A stretch of DNA of 64,000 nt from Lineus longissimus (taxonomy: Eukaryota; Nemertea; Pilidiophora; Heteronemertea; Lineidae). The stretch is from assembly GCF_910592395.1 (NCBI RefSeq), contig NC_088324.1:3722001-3786000 (forward strand). The letters are read 5' to 3'. The translations under genes were made by a program, and so were the position numbers. This document shows positions 20,827 to 33,171 of the stretch, piece by piece. Under the pieces are notes generated by a model, which was not told the origin of the DNA, made no database searches, and saw only the letters and a program-made list of their open reading frames with translations. Positions within the stretch are counted from its first letter, which is position 1. Each line of letters starts with the position of its first letter.

Positions 20827-21230
20827 GCAATATCTCCCAAACTAGTGCACAAAATTCCAATACTGTTTTCAGGATATTGTCCACAATTTTGTTTTCTGAT
20901 CAAACATCATGGTAAGAATGTGAATGGATGAGTGTGTCATTATGTAAACGGCCATTTACAAAAACCTTTACAAAAAACTTTTTTAGCTCAAACTTCTCTT
21001 GAAATATTTTTCGCTACAATGATAAACACAAAATTCTAAGAATACTGACAAAAGATCATCAACATTGAACGAGTAATAATGTAGATAGGGCTATTTTTCA
21101 ACAGCGCATTCACTGCCAGATAAGACCCATGCATTCGTATTTCTGCTATAATGTATAAAAAGATAACAAGATTTCGGATAATATTCTGAAAACCGCATTG
21201 GAATTGGTGCACTAGTTTGGGAGATATTGA
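20827..21230. repeat. Foldback repeat with ~56-bp imperfect arms
   Basis: GCAATATCTCCCAAACTAGT at 20827 and its reverse complement near 21210-21230 start arms that continue over about 56 bp with several mismatches (20827-20882 and 21176-21230). A run of 17 G stands just outside at 20788-20804. The interior has no ORF of note. Confidence 0.65.
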
Positions 21231-21239
21231 ATGAAGAAG

Positions 21240-22820
21240 GAACTTGCGCGAGACTTATCTCTCAGCCTGTTTCTTAGGACCCTGTATTTATTCGAAGAGG
21301 CGTCCCGCCCGTCCGGCCTTAAGCAGTGCTGTTATCAATTTATTTGAAAAGTGCTTTAGGCCTTTGCTTTGACCTACTTACATTCATATCCAACGTAAAT
21401 AAAACAGGGTAGTCAACCTCATTTACCAAGGGGGGATTGCCCGCTCCTAGGTCACTTACACTGCTCCTGGTATCATGTTGAGCTAAAACATATTTAATTG
21501 GTCAACGAATAACGTTTGACATGATGTACTTGGCATATTCATGACACCATGAATCGGCAAAAAGGGCGACTTATCAGTCTACATAACCAGTTACCCTATT
21601 ATGCGATCACAAATCAATTGCCGACATAATGGAACTTCATGAGCTAATGCTGATATAAAAACTACTTGTCTCTACTCTCTACAAGAAAATTGCGTCATTT
21701 AGTCGGGCCATGCGGGCACTCACAGCAAAATAGAACCGAAGAAGCACGTGTTACCAATCCTTATCGCGCGAGCACTGTTTCAAAGTCCCTTTTGATAATT
21801 TATTTTCATATTTAAGTATAAGGCTTCTTTATCTGTATACATCCAGAGCTAATTGGTCAATTTTACAATCATTTGGTCGGCTACAAACGGTTTTTGGTCA
21901 TGTTGAAAAGGTGCTGACACGAAGTACCTGAATAGACGGGTCATCGGTCAAACATGCTACGTCAACCCCAGATTCTGGCGGTGACGAGCGACATGACATA
22001 CATGAGTATCTAGGTTCTAGTGGTGCAGCCATTTTGAATGCTAATCAAGTAGTCCCCGGATGTAGAGGTTGAGAAAATAACGCCCTTTGCAACGAGTGTA
22101 ATGGATACTACTACATTATACATGATATCTACAGACATGCTTGCTGATCATATTATTCCAGGTTCCATATGCATAACTTACGGCATTAAATCACTGAATC
22201 TAGCTGCTCAACAAAATTCCTTCTCACCAAATGTAGCCTATTTGTATGAGGCATGTAAAAAAGCATTGTACACATCTGCACCCTCCTTCCAGGTTCGATT
22301 TCCAAAACTGCGAAAACACATATTTGTGGACATGTATGTTCATTTCTGATTTAATTACACACAACTTACCATCAACGCTTACACATTGATACTTTTTGCG
22401 CGAACATTGGTTATGCCATCGACGAAAAATCAGCTCTACAGCGTGACAGAAATAATAGATCACTGACAAGTGAATTAATGAATAACCTTACTGCAATTGT
22501 TCATTTTAAAGACATTATTCTGGATTAGGTATGGACGTGGCTTGCAATGCCGAGACGCTACATTTAAAGATTATGACGACCAGCCGAGGGTAAAATATGT
22601 CAGGTAGACTTGAAGTGTTACTTGTAATGGGGTGGATTCTGCAAATCATTAAGACTTGTATTATGATGTTAATAATTTTGCTTTGGCTTTGTTGTTCTCT
22701 AATGAGAAATCTACATAAGCAACGATGTGTTCATATCGCTCATGCAGGAACCAGAATGACTATTCCAGGATGAATTAAAAATTACGACTGCTGGTATTTT
22801 TAGATGTGTACTTACTAAGT
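21240..22820. other. No gene seen
   Basis: No recognisable coding, RNA or repeat feature on either strand. Short frames at 22101-22349 and 22224-22469 overlap each other and lack motifs. Confidence 0.45.
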
Positions 22821-22823
22821 CTC

Positions 22824-22855
22824 GTTCTAATGTGAGCAAAAGCTCACACTAGAAC
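22824..22855. repeat. Compact hairpin, 14-bp stem and AAAA loop
   Basis: GTTCTAATGTGAGC, AAAA, GCTCACACTAGAAC: one T-C change that still allows G-U pairing in RNA. No T-run follows, so a terminator or RNA role is not shown. Confidence 0.6.
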
Positions 22856-23461
22856 ATAAGATTGAGGATGCAATCTACATTATGTCATTGATACATATTC
22901 TATTCTTGTCACCAGACAACAGAACAACAATCTACAGCATAAGTACTCCCTTAGAACCGATGCCAACACTACACCATTGTCATCTCGAGGTGCTGTATTA
23001 CAAGTCTTGCATTAGGAGATATCGCATAAATGTGGTATGCTTTGTTCATTCAATAGTATTGTTATGCTCCTCGAGCGACCTGTTGCTCTGGCAGGGTACT
23101 TAGCTCGTATCAGTATCAAAGTCATTCAGAGCTTGTTTCTGCGATCGTATTTCTTTTGGTCGTAAGTCGGCTTGACATTGAAGTTGATGCCGTCTACTCT
23201 TGGATAATTCAGCTTTGCCTCCTATCCTAGTGGTAATACATATGTACACTTCACATTGGGAGCATGCTATTTTTCTTGTTGGTCTCATTGTTCGTCTTGT
23301 ATTCCGTTTGTGATTTATCATAACCCTCATGTTATTCTCTGTTCTCTTCAACCTGATGTAAGATGATCGAGTGCCATGATATCTACATCATAACGCAGCT
23401 CAAGAAGTAGTCTGCTCGAAGTCATATTGTCTAGGTTGTGGCACCACTCCACGAGGGAATT

Positions 23462-23569
23462 TACCTTTAGCTCAGTCAGTAGAGCGATGGCAATTTAATC
23501 AAGAAGTGTAGATATTAACAGAGGAAAAAAACACCTATGTCGTGGGTCCGGCTGAACCTCGGCGTTTTT
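23462..23569 (+). repeat. tRNA-derived SINE or tRNA pseudogene
   Basis: TTTAGCTCAGTCAGTAGAGC (from about 23466) is a good pol III A box / D arm. About 70 nt later CGTGGGTCCGGCTGAACCTC looks like a B box that has lost the central TTCGAAT-like bases. It ends in TTTTTT (about 23564-23569), a pol III stop. The middle cannot fold as an anticodon arm, so this is not a working tRNA. Confidence 0.55.
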
Positions 23570-25310
23570 TCCAATGTGAGATTGTCTTGCAGTTATATTT
23601 GTTAACGTAACACTATGTGTTTTGTAATGAAACGGACTACTAAGCGGAACTAAAATCTATAATTTTTCCCCTGGGGCTATGTTGGGAAAATGGTGGTGGT
23701 GATGAGTGTAGGCGACTCTGTTGCGTCAATTCAGATATACGCCGATACGGACGCTTAAGCGAATTGCGAAAACGTCGCGAAAATTTGCGGTTCACAGAAT
23801 AGTGGCGGTGTTTTTGGAGAAATGGCTTACAGAGAGTGTCACTGGTTGTCGGGACGAGATTCTACCGCTAAAATGACTGATAGAGGACCGCTAGCTTCTC
23901 AACCATCTATATCAATCACAGGTCTAGTAAATTAGGCCCTGTATGGTTATCGGGAACCGAACCGAACATTTTAGGTTCAACAAATGGTTCTACCATCAGA
24001 AACCTTTGAAAAATACACTGTTTTCGCCTTGATCGTTCTTAATTGTTTTTCTCACCACGAGAAATATAGACCTCTGACATTTCTTACACTCAGATATGAC
24101 ATAAATGCATAAGTGGGTGCAAAATACGAGTTCTTGATTAAACATTTCGTGACACCAGCCCCGCCCTCCTCATCTGAAAGGCATGCCATTTGTCACCAAT
24201 TTTCCATCTTTGTTGGTACTTTTTATGTGTGTACAAAACAAAATATTGTAACTTTGGAAGTTAACCAAGGTGGAATGCACCTCGTCCTTCGGCGTGCCCA
24301 TTCTACAGAACAGTTTACATGGTGGGTGAGGGCAGGACTGCCTGTTTTAAAGGTTATGGACTTATTGGAGATGCATAAGAGCGACTTTGGCAGCAAAAGA
24401 GTCGCAACATATTAAAACTAGAATTATTCAAGCGTACAGATGTCATGTACCACCCACTGTCCCAAAAACCAACCAGCGTAGCTGCATAATATGAAATGCC
24501 CTTTTCAGACCAAACATTATACCCGGGGAACAAGATATTGATTATAAAAACGCAACGAGTTCAAGGAAACAACCAATCCTTCTCCATTATTTTCTCAATC
24601 TCGCACGCTGATGTAAACGCTGGAGACATCATCCTAAACCAACGAGCGCCATCCAATTACGAACCAAGTATGCCTGAAGCAGCGCCGAGAGGGAAATAGA
24701 TTAGAAATAATTCGCGGGTGAAATGTCGCCGATATTACATTTCCCTGTGGCCAGTTGCTGGCACATCGAGCATGGCTACTAGCTCAGTGCAACATATTAT
24801 TCATGTTCTGTCACATATTGAATACACATTTAAATGCATAGTAAAAAGATTTAAGATTCCCCGTCGGGTATCGCAAGCAATATGAAGAGTGTTGTCGTAT
24901 AGCGTGAATGCGTTTGTGTTTCTACGGCCATTTATTGATCCAGATATATGCGAACCGTGCTTTGTGGGAGAAGAACGGCGTTGCAGATTTAGGTTGGTAA
25001 GGTATCGTCACGAAAGATAATGGAGGTGGTCTCTCTCTTTCTTGCATGAAGCATTCGCCGGATCAGGCCACCCTCCGTGTAGGGGCGCGGCACTCCCTTT
25101 CGTTGTGATGGACGGTCATTGTCGACCCTACCAGACAGTCCATTACCGCCAAGCTGAAAACGGCAAGCTTTCTAAATATTTCTAATTCGTCTAATTCACA
25201 CAAACGAATAAAAAAATCTCGTATCAATCAACAATCAGCTTTGTACATTGCGACTAGTATCAAACACAATTTTTAGCCATTTATCGCTTTATTGTTCAAA
25301 GAACAAATGA
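23570..25310. other. No gene seen
   Basis: The longest open frame (24113-24415, plus) begins with GTG and has no motif I know. Nothing else is supported. Confidence 0.4.
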
Positions 25311-25313
25311 TAA

Positions 25314-25360
25314 GAGGGCCAATATGACCAAGCTGTTGGCTGCCCAGTCACCTTCTAAAC
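25314..25360 (+). repeat. Fragment of the AAGGGCAAT / GGCTGCCC repeat family
   Basis: AAGCTGTTGGCTGCCCAGTC matches the core of better copies at 26.5, 43.2 and 49.0 kb. Only the core is retained. Confidence 0.5.
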
Positions 25361-25364
25361 CAAG

Positions 25365-26470
25365 CTCATTTTATGGAAAATGAATCATTTTCTTATCTTA
25401 AAAGCCAAGAAACTGGGCTTCAAAATCACAAGACTGTTAAAATATCCAACTAAATAAGAGTCACATCGAAAAAAAGTCGAAATTAGTCAAATCTGATTTC
25501 TACACATGCTGATGCTTGGCTCCAAAAGTGGAGACGTTTTCCAGTTTTTTACCACGACCGCGAAATTAAACCTGCTATAAAACTAAGTGTAGTCGGTTAT
25601 AATTGATAAGACATGAATATCCCATTAGATGACAACAATTGAAACTATATGAGATATACCCTTAGACAGTCTATTAAGCACCAACACCATACTAAACTGC
25701 TAACCACAAAAATATGTGAAAATTTGGAGAAGAAAAACGCATTTCGAAAATAAATGTAGTCTCAAATCAATGTCTTTACTACTTCGCACAACTGTCGAAA
25801 AGTAAAAAAACGAAACGTGCCGTTTTTCAAATCAATGTTCTCTTTTACAAATTATCTGAAAGGTTTTATTGAAATCAGTAAATTTGAAGCTAGCGTTTGC
25901 TTTAGAAAAGAGCGTTTGCAATAACTATGTTCAGCTGATCGAATAATTTGTTCATATCAAGTTCCAGTTGTGCAGAATCAGCTTGGGTTAACGCGTGACC
26001 CGATCGTGCTCTTCCTCGTCTTTCGAAACGGGCAATGGTTTTGATGTTGAGTTATCTGACTCTTTACTAAAATTATTTTGAAAGACTCTGACTAGGCCTA
26101 TGAAAATGGCAGCACAAATGTCATGTACTACTACCAACAATCAATTCTAGTCTTTATCATGCATTTTTAAAAGAAGTCATGCAACTTTTATGCTTAGAAT
26201 AGCAAATTCAGGTTCTAACAACACATTCAAATCTGCAACTTAATAATTTCTCAATCCCGACTGGACCATGTGAACCGAGTAGCGATTATCTTTAAAATTT
26301 CAGCACGGTATTTTCAGAAGATAAAATTTTAATACAAATTCGGAAAATACCAAGTATTAGAAATTCGTATGCAAAATATGCGCACTTCGGCAATGTGTAT
26401 AGTCCCAACTGCATTTCTTTTTTCAAGGACAACCAGTAATTACGAACGGAATATCCCATTTAAAAGATCA
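25365..26470. other. No gene seen
   Basis: AT-rich, no open frame with recognisable content on either strand. Confidence 0.45.
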
Positions 26471-26478
26471 TTAGCATT

Positions 26479-26600
26479 TTCAAGGGCAATATTACCCAGC
26501 TGTTGGCTGCCCGGTCATGATCGCGTCCGATTCTACATAAGTCGTTTCAATCAACAAATTGCCCAAAAAAGGAAAAAATCCGAAACTGACTGAAAAGCGA
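26479..26600 (+). repeat. AAGGGCAAT / GGCTGCCC repeat, copy 2
   Basis: GGGCAATATTACCCAGCTGT, GGCTGCCCGGTCAT, TTCTACATAAGTCGTTTC, CAACAAATTGC and AAAATCCGAAACTGACTG follow in the same order as at 43188 and 48975. The reading frame over it is a by-product. Confidence 0.75.
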
Positions 26601-26974
26601 ATCGTCCGAGAGCTAAATATAGCATCGATCACGTGATTACGTTTTTCTGGACTTTTTTAAATGGTGGATTACATAATGAAGACAACAATGCATTTCACTT
26701 TAATCAAAATGTTCATATGGACAACAATATTTGTGACAACCCTGGCAAACCACATTATAATTGGTCAGGAATTTTAGGAGATATCACAAGTCATAGGTGT
26801 TGATATTAACATGAGCTATATGTACAGTCCTACCCGAACGTAAATGTCCACCGTTTTTATAAAGATATCACCATTACGTTTCTCTGCCCTTGATGATTTT
26901 TCCGTAAGGACCCCCTGTTTAAGCGCTTTTGGTGGGTCCATTTTATCAAGATTGCCTAGGGATTATTAGGGATT

Positions 26975-27713
26975 AGCCGTTCAGGTAGTTTACCTCGGGA
27001 ACATTTCCTCTCAACGGTAGAAATAAAAGAAGAAATATTGTGCAGCGTTGCTTTTGGGAACGAGACACAAATAGCACTTTTGAATTTTGAAATAGACTGA
27101 AGAATAACGATTTTAGAGCTATAAAAGTAAGGGTTTTTTGTCGATCTCACCTGGTTGTCATCGTTTGATGAAACGCCGCGGCTTTGCCGATCAGTTCGCG
27201 TACCCCCGCCTCGAGCAAGTCGCAGTGTTTTGTGCATCCAGACTGATCACTCAAACGTGTTCAGTTGCCGTGCGCAGTTGTTACTTTAGAACGGAAAATA
27301 TCCGCGGCATACAATTTTCGCGAATGCCTCACGATGGACATATTATTCGCGGCAGAATATTTTCGCGAGTGAATAATTTTTTCCTAGAAAATTTAAACTG
27401 GGTATTTTGACTCTAAGCTCTTAGTGAATGGGGACTGTAGTGTAAAATGTCCCCTACTTAACATAATATGAGCAATAATTAAGTAATTTTTTTTAAAGTT
27501 TGGAGGGTAATTATGACAAGTGCTAATTGCGCGGGGTATACACGTAGGCCTTCGCTAGTCCAAGCTGTATGCAGTGCCTCTGTGGAAAGATGGCAACAAT
27601 GACATGGATTTCAAGCTAAAGGCGGCAGAATATTTTCACGAGACTGACCTTCTCGCAATATTCGCCAAAAATATTCTGCACGCGAAATCATTCAGTTCTA
27701 CATTATATAGTGC
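26975..27713 (+). repeat. TTCGCG-rich MITE-like element
   Basis: Contains TAGAACGGAAAATATCCGCG (27286), CGCGAATGCC, GATGGACATATT and GCGGCAGAATATTTTCGCGA, then after a gap a GCGGCAGAATATTTTCACGA copy (27621) and an end CAGTTCTACA (about 27700). The same words in the same order occur at 60985-61350, whose end reads TTTTCCGTTCTACAGTAC. The terminal GTAGAACGGAAA / TTTCCGTTCTAC pair suggests a DNA-transposon derivative. Confidence 0.6.
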
Positions 27714-28004
27714 ACAATATTTTGGAACTACGAAATTAAAATTATTTGTGAATACTTTAAATGGAATCTCAAGTATTCTGGAATAGTGGATTATACTAAG
27801 AAGGCTTATCCTAATCTAATCCAAAATCAAATGTCATCAATTTTTGAAAAAAGGGTCACATGTCAACAATGTGTTGCTATGTTGACTATATTACAATGTC
27901 CATTGGTTGTGCTTTATTTTATAAGAGGTTTGAGAAGTTTTGTCAGGACTCCATGAAATGGTCATGTCCGTGAAAGAGGAGGGTCATCTTTACTTTTCTA
28001 GCTC

Positions 28005-28830
28005 TCCATTTGTAGATTATGCAAAGAGAGTGTTCACAATTCCTCTTTTTTCGTAAAATGAGACATTTCACTACTATATGTGCTCATATATTCATGTTCA
28101 CAGAAACCCAGTCATCAGTCAGTCAAAGTTTGAACAAAATTAGCCCAACAGCGTCGTTAGAATAAAGTTTGTGACATTTCACTAGTTTTTGAGATTTCTT
28201 GTGAAAGTGGGGTTCATAAAATTATCTCTAGGCAAAATAGCATAGGCCCCTATATATTATTGTTCAGGCAATCAAAGTCGTCAATATTGAAGTGGTTTCA
28301 ACAAAATTTAGGCAAGACCAATTTAGAAACACTATATTTTGTAGATTAATGCAGAGAGAATGCTTACAAATCCTCTTTTTTGTAAGATGAGACATTTCAC
28401 TGCAAAAACTGCTCATATATATTCATATTGTCCCATGCCTAATAATCAGTCTGGCAAAGTTGGCCAAAACATGAAGCGTCCTAAGAACAAAATAACATTT
28501 ATAATCTTTGTAAAATTTCTGTTCATCAAAGTCACTATCTCCAAAAATCAACTATGCTTCCAGTCAGAGTAGTCGCAGCTCACTGAACAATGATAAATAT
28601 ATTTTAAAGTATAGTATATAAACTAGCAATTAATCTCTACCTGGGGTGACAGAGAATGCATTGTTTTACACTTGAGGCTTGTTTTACACTATACAATGTA
28701 TTTTGTAGATTTATGGAAAGAGAGTGCTTACAAATCCTCATTTTTTTGTAAGATGACACATATCACTGCAAAAATGCTCATATATTCATGTAGTCACAGA
28801 CCTCATAACCAGTTTGTCAAAGTTCTAACA
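28005..28830 (+). repeat. Three diverged direct repeats, ~350-bp period
   Basis: Each copy starts TTTGTAGATTATGCAAAGAG or similar (28010, 28338, 28702) and goes on with a CCTCTTTTTTGTAA block, GAGACATTTCACTGCAAAA, GCTCATATATTCAT and CAGTCxGxCAAAGTT. No gene lies inside. The unit spacing differs between copies. Confidence 0.7.
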
Positions 28831-29299
28831 AAATTGGCGGCTGATCTATCGAACAGCCTCCTTGCTATTGTTTAGGGTTGAGGAATTAGGCTCACGCTCG
28901 GTCGGGAACAATGGACGATCTTGAGGGTAGATAGCAAAAAATCCGAATCGGGATCAAGTGCTCTAGAAATGTAATGACAGAGATAACTAATCTTCAAAAT
29001 GAAAGAAAGTAGCATGTATTTTCTAGAAATGAAAGCAAAAAAACCCTTGTTGCATTATAGTTCACACATACATTGTGAAAAAGAACGAAAATGAAATAAA
29101 ATAAAAAAGTCTATCTTTGGGTATTTCAAAAATTGCCTGTTACATAATGAAGAGACAGGATTAGCTGTGTCCAAATACAACAGATACATGACCAACTAGA
29201 TATATTCTCTGCTGAAAACTGCATTCAATTATCTTATTTTATCTCTGTGATATTAAAAAAAAACCTGTGGACATTTACTCTCTGGAAGGACTGTACCTA

Positions 29300-31260
29300 A
29301 GAGTAAGAACAGCATTTTAAAATCGTTAAAAACATTCAGAAGTATATTGTGCTAATGAAACAGGAGAAGAATAAACCTATTGAAGTAAAATGCCGCCAAT
29401 TCCTTTAATGTTAATTATTTTAAGAAATATCATGCAAGCGTTTTGAGACATTAAATGATAACGAACCCAACATTTTACGGAAAATAATATGAGCTTTTTC
29501 CACGTATGTCCTGCTGAGGCATCATTCTAAAGTCAACACTCTGTGATATAAATGAATTTGATAAACCCTGTTTTAGTCATATCATAAAAATGCGACTGGC
29601 ATCAAGAGAAGCGTCATATATTTCGTGGGGTTTAAAAAACTGAAAACCGCAGAATTTTGCACTCCTTTACTTTTGCAATATAAAAATGTCACGGTTTAGA
29701 GTAGTTGAATGCTCCACACTCTCACTACAAATAAGCTGACTTGTCAGAGAAAGTGACACTGTTCGGGCAAATATACTTTCAAATTTCATCGTATGGCTGT
29801 TCATTCGTTGTCGTTTGAAATGGTCCGTGCATATACTGGGAACCTTTCAAACGCAAGTTCCTTCAATTACCACCAACGGGCGCTCTATCATGCTCATATC
29901 GATTTTTACCTGCGTGTTGGCCAGGTTGCATACTAACAAGCCTCGTCCTTGTCGCCTGTCAGCATGTAGGAATGATCGCTGATGGATTAAAGGAAGAGCG
30001 ACCGTGTGCGTTACCACAGTATCTACGTCGATGATATAGCATGCGGATGATACATTGAGACGCTGTGTTTCTTGCTCTAAATGATAGGAGACGGTGAATA
30101 TATCATGAGGCTTCGCGACGAAGGGATAACCAAATGCACGATAGATGGTCAATATATGCTTATCATCTGTAAGGATATTGCAAGAATCGTTTCAGTGCCG
30201 GTGGCTTGTGGTTTACTTGCTAGGGATTGCCTTTCGTCACGGATCTCAATGTGCCATTGCGTCAGGTAGCTTTTGAGCCACAAAATTCTGTTTATGCATA
30301 TTTGTATTTGTTCTTGTGCAAGAAGACGCTTAGCTGATTTATTTGGAAAACGCATGTCAATAATCAAAATTTCTGAAATTCACGGGACCTTTTCTCAAGT
30401 GTACATTTTTTACTGGTTCAGAAACACACAAACGAAACAATTTAGGTAGAACGTGGTTTCTCATCTAGACGAAACCACAACAACAGCTCATTCTGTTACA
30501 AGTATACTCGTACAAAATTGTCTTATCCAAAGTGTCGTTTGACAAGTCGTTGAATCGAAGCATAGACTCATCTTAGTGATAACAGGATTACACACCTGAG
30601 AAAGGATATGTCTGAGGTAGGTGCCGGTTCCTAATCCTTTTCGTACAATCTCCGTGTTGTGACTCGATGCAAAGGATTATGCGAAATCTGGATTTGTTCT
30701 TCAAAAAGCTTGCTTTTCGAACATGTCGAATGCATTCAGTTCGTGTATATTCCCCATATTGTATGTTCCCGGGTTCAATGTACAATCGCCATGTTTCTCC
30801 TGGATTTCATGTTCCCCATACAAAATACAAAATGTATGGTGTGTGAAGAGGTATCTGCTCTGGAAAATGGCAGATATGACGCTGGACCTTGGTAACAGAC
30901 AGAAGCTATTCTATTGAGTTTAGGTTAAGGACCGGTCGAGAGTTAGGACCGTTGAGAAGCAGGAATTTTAGTTAGGGTTAAAGCTAGGACCAGGTGTTTT
31001 CGGTCAGCAAAACAATTCGAAAACACCTGGGGGAATATGTGACCCGGGAAGCGGTACCTGGGGAATAGATATACGCGTCCGCTTAGTGATAATGCATGCT
31101 ATAACGGAGTGCATTGTTGATAATTATATAACCCTAATCTTCACACGTTGAATGTTTGCTGTGATACGTCAAAGTAGTAAGTTTTCGCATCACTCACAAT
31201 TATACACATCATCTGATCAAGTATTTTCGAAGGTCACATCATCGGAGTTCTCTAGGTTCG
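29300..31260. other. No gene seen
   Basis: Short frames at 29847-30152 (minus) and 30659-30917 (plus) lack recognisable motifs and overlap frames on the other strand. No repeat copies elsewhere in the window. Confidence 0.4.
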
Positions 31261-31265
31261 ATTGA

Positions 31266-31310
31266 CCCCCCCCCCCCCTTCCACACACACACTCACACGC
31301 ACACTTTATT
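31266..31310 (+). repeat. C-run and CA-rich microsatellite
   Basis: 13 C residues followed by TTCC and an ACACAC/CACGCACAC stretch. Simple repeat. Confidence 0.9.
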
Positions 31311-31945
31311 CGACAATTTCTGGCTACGCTACTGATGATCTAGCATTGAAGCAGAGAGCTGAGCCACGGATTTATGGATGTTGTGGCTCCCTACAATAGA
31401 TTTTGAACTAAGCAGTGTTAAGAGGGGTATGCCTTCGTAAGTACTAGTCGACCTGGAAAATAGAAATTTATCATGATGCAAAATGTCGTAGTGCAGTTAT
31501 TATGCATACGAATTTTTCGTAACTAAGTGTTTATTGTTTTATATCTGCCTACACAACGCCAATGCAGAAATGTGTAATTATTTCGGGTTTAAGCAATTTT
31601 AAATCACATTACAAATTTCAAATGTTTTAACGAACGGCGTATAGGCCTTTAACAATTTTATCGATATCACTGATAGTTGACACATTGCATCGCCCTGTTT
31701 GGCACTGTCGTATTTTTCGAGAAATATTGAATATTGGTAAGCCGTTTACTATACATTTGCAGGTGAGCATGTCTTTACTGTAGTGGTTGAAGTAGAGGTA
31801 ATTGAATGTGTTGTGCGCGATCATCTACATTTATTGATGAGAAAATCTATATCATATCATTCAGTCAAATATAGGTTGCATCGTCTAGAGAAAATAGAAT
31901 ATAGTGCAACATCAACTGATTTTTAGATCTGCGTTTATTCTAATG
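31311..31945. other. No gene seen
   Basis: Nothing supported on either strand. Confidence 0.45.
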
Positions 31946-31947
31946 AA

Positions 31948-32978
31948 ATGGCCAGGGCCATTGTGCTCACCTCATGTGGAGGAAAGATGGATAAAGAGCA
32001 TGGTATTGTGTCATGTAGTGTTAGGTTTGATGTAGGTCCAAGCAATTACAATTTCCCCAAAATGGCCAATTTACAGTACATTCGACCTCTGTGACCTTGA
32101 AAAGTAGGTCAAATCAAAGACGACCCGGGTGACGCATTAAATGGTTGTTAGAATTAGATGTACCTATGATATAAAATTGCCAATCGGGCAAGTCATTACT
32201 AGGAATAATGGCATTTTGAAGAATTTAGGATTTGGCCCCCTCCCTGGAGGCCAAACGGCAAATCAGATCGCACCAAACTTCGGTACCTGAGATCACCTGG
32301 CCAAGGGGTACATGTGTACTTAATTTGTGGTCAATAGTCATTGCAGTTAAGAAACGTGCCATAGTTACGGCCTGACGGCGAATTTACGCCATTTGACCTC
32401 TGTGACCTTGACAAGAAGGTCAAATTAAAAACCTGTGTGACATTTACTGTATGGTGGTTAGATGTACCCATGATATCAAATTGGTGGCAATCGGGCAAGA
32501 AGTTAAGGAATAATCACATTTTTAAGGTTTTTGGATTTTGCCCCCTGGTGGTCAAGTGGTGAATCATATCGGACCAAACTTCGGTCCCTGAGATCATCTG
32601 ACTAAGGGGTAAATGTGTACCAAATTTGGTATCAATAGTCATTGCAGTTTAGAAACGTGCCATCGTTACATCCTAACGGCCAATTTACACTATTTGACCT
32701 CTGTGACCTTGAAAAGGAGGTCAAATCAAAAACCCGGAGGATATATGATGCACCATTGCTAGAAGTACCTACCATATTTTTTTCTAAATTTCCCGACTAC
32801 TATTAAGGGAGATATTGCATATTTTCACTTTTAACGTTTGGCCCCCTGGTGGCCAAACCATAAAACGAATCGGACCAAAACTTGGTCTCCAAGGTGTCAT
32901 TACATAAGGGTACATGTGTACCAAGTTTCAACTCAATAGCTCTAACAGTTATGAAACGTGCCCTGCTAACGGACGACG

Positions 32979-33010
<32 letters not shown>

Positions 33011-33061
33011 ACGACGGACGCCACGGTATGGGATAAGCTCACCTCTGCTAAGAGATGAGCT
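31948..33061 (-). repeat. AGGTCA-rich interspersed repeat, copy B
   Basis: Reverse-complement copy of 8711-9825, of the same length (about 1.11 kb) and highly similar by eye, with the same two terminal hairpins, the CGACGA microsatellite and three tandem units. All three units here keep the AGGTCA pair spaced by CAG or a close variant. Confidence 0.88.
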
Positions 33062-33171
33062 AAAAAGGAAAAACATACACCAGTGCCAATGGTACCAATC
33101 GCTGAAAGTGCCCCATAAATTTTAATGTTTATTATATTTTATTGGCCAATAAATTGAGGTGCATACACTTG

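Larger units (their letters stand above)
26822..29296. mobile_element. Possible 2.5-kb element with GTACAGTCCTACC termini
   Basis: GTACAGTCCTACCCGAACGT at 26822 and, in reverse, a GACATTTACTCTCTGG..GGACTGTAC end at 29296 match the ends of the element at 33172-33992. The last ~330 bp (28970-29296) are reverse-similar to 33520-33172. Other repeats (MITE, triple direct repeat) lie between, so it may be one large element or two separate ends. Confidence 0.4.

Noticed and set aside
24113-24415. 100-codon plus-strand frame
   Set aside because: Starts with GTG, no known motif and no supporting context.
28005-28830. Regular repeats considered as a CRISPR array
   Set aside because: Units are ~350 bp, diverged and in an animal genome; no short identical repeats with unique spacers occur anywhere in the window.
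29847-30152. 101-codon minus-strand frame
   Set aside because: No domain, no splice continuation and overlapping frames on the other strand.
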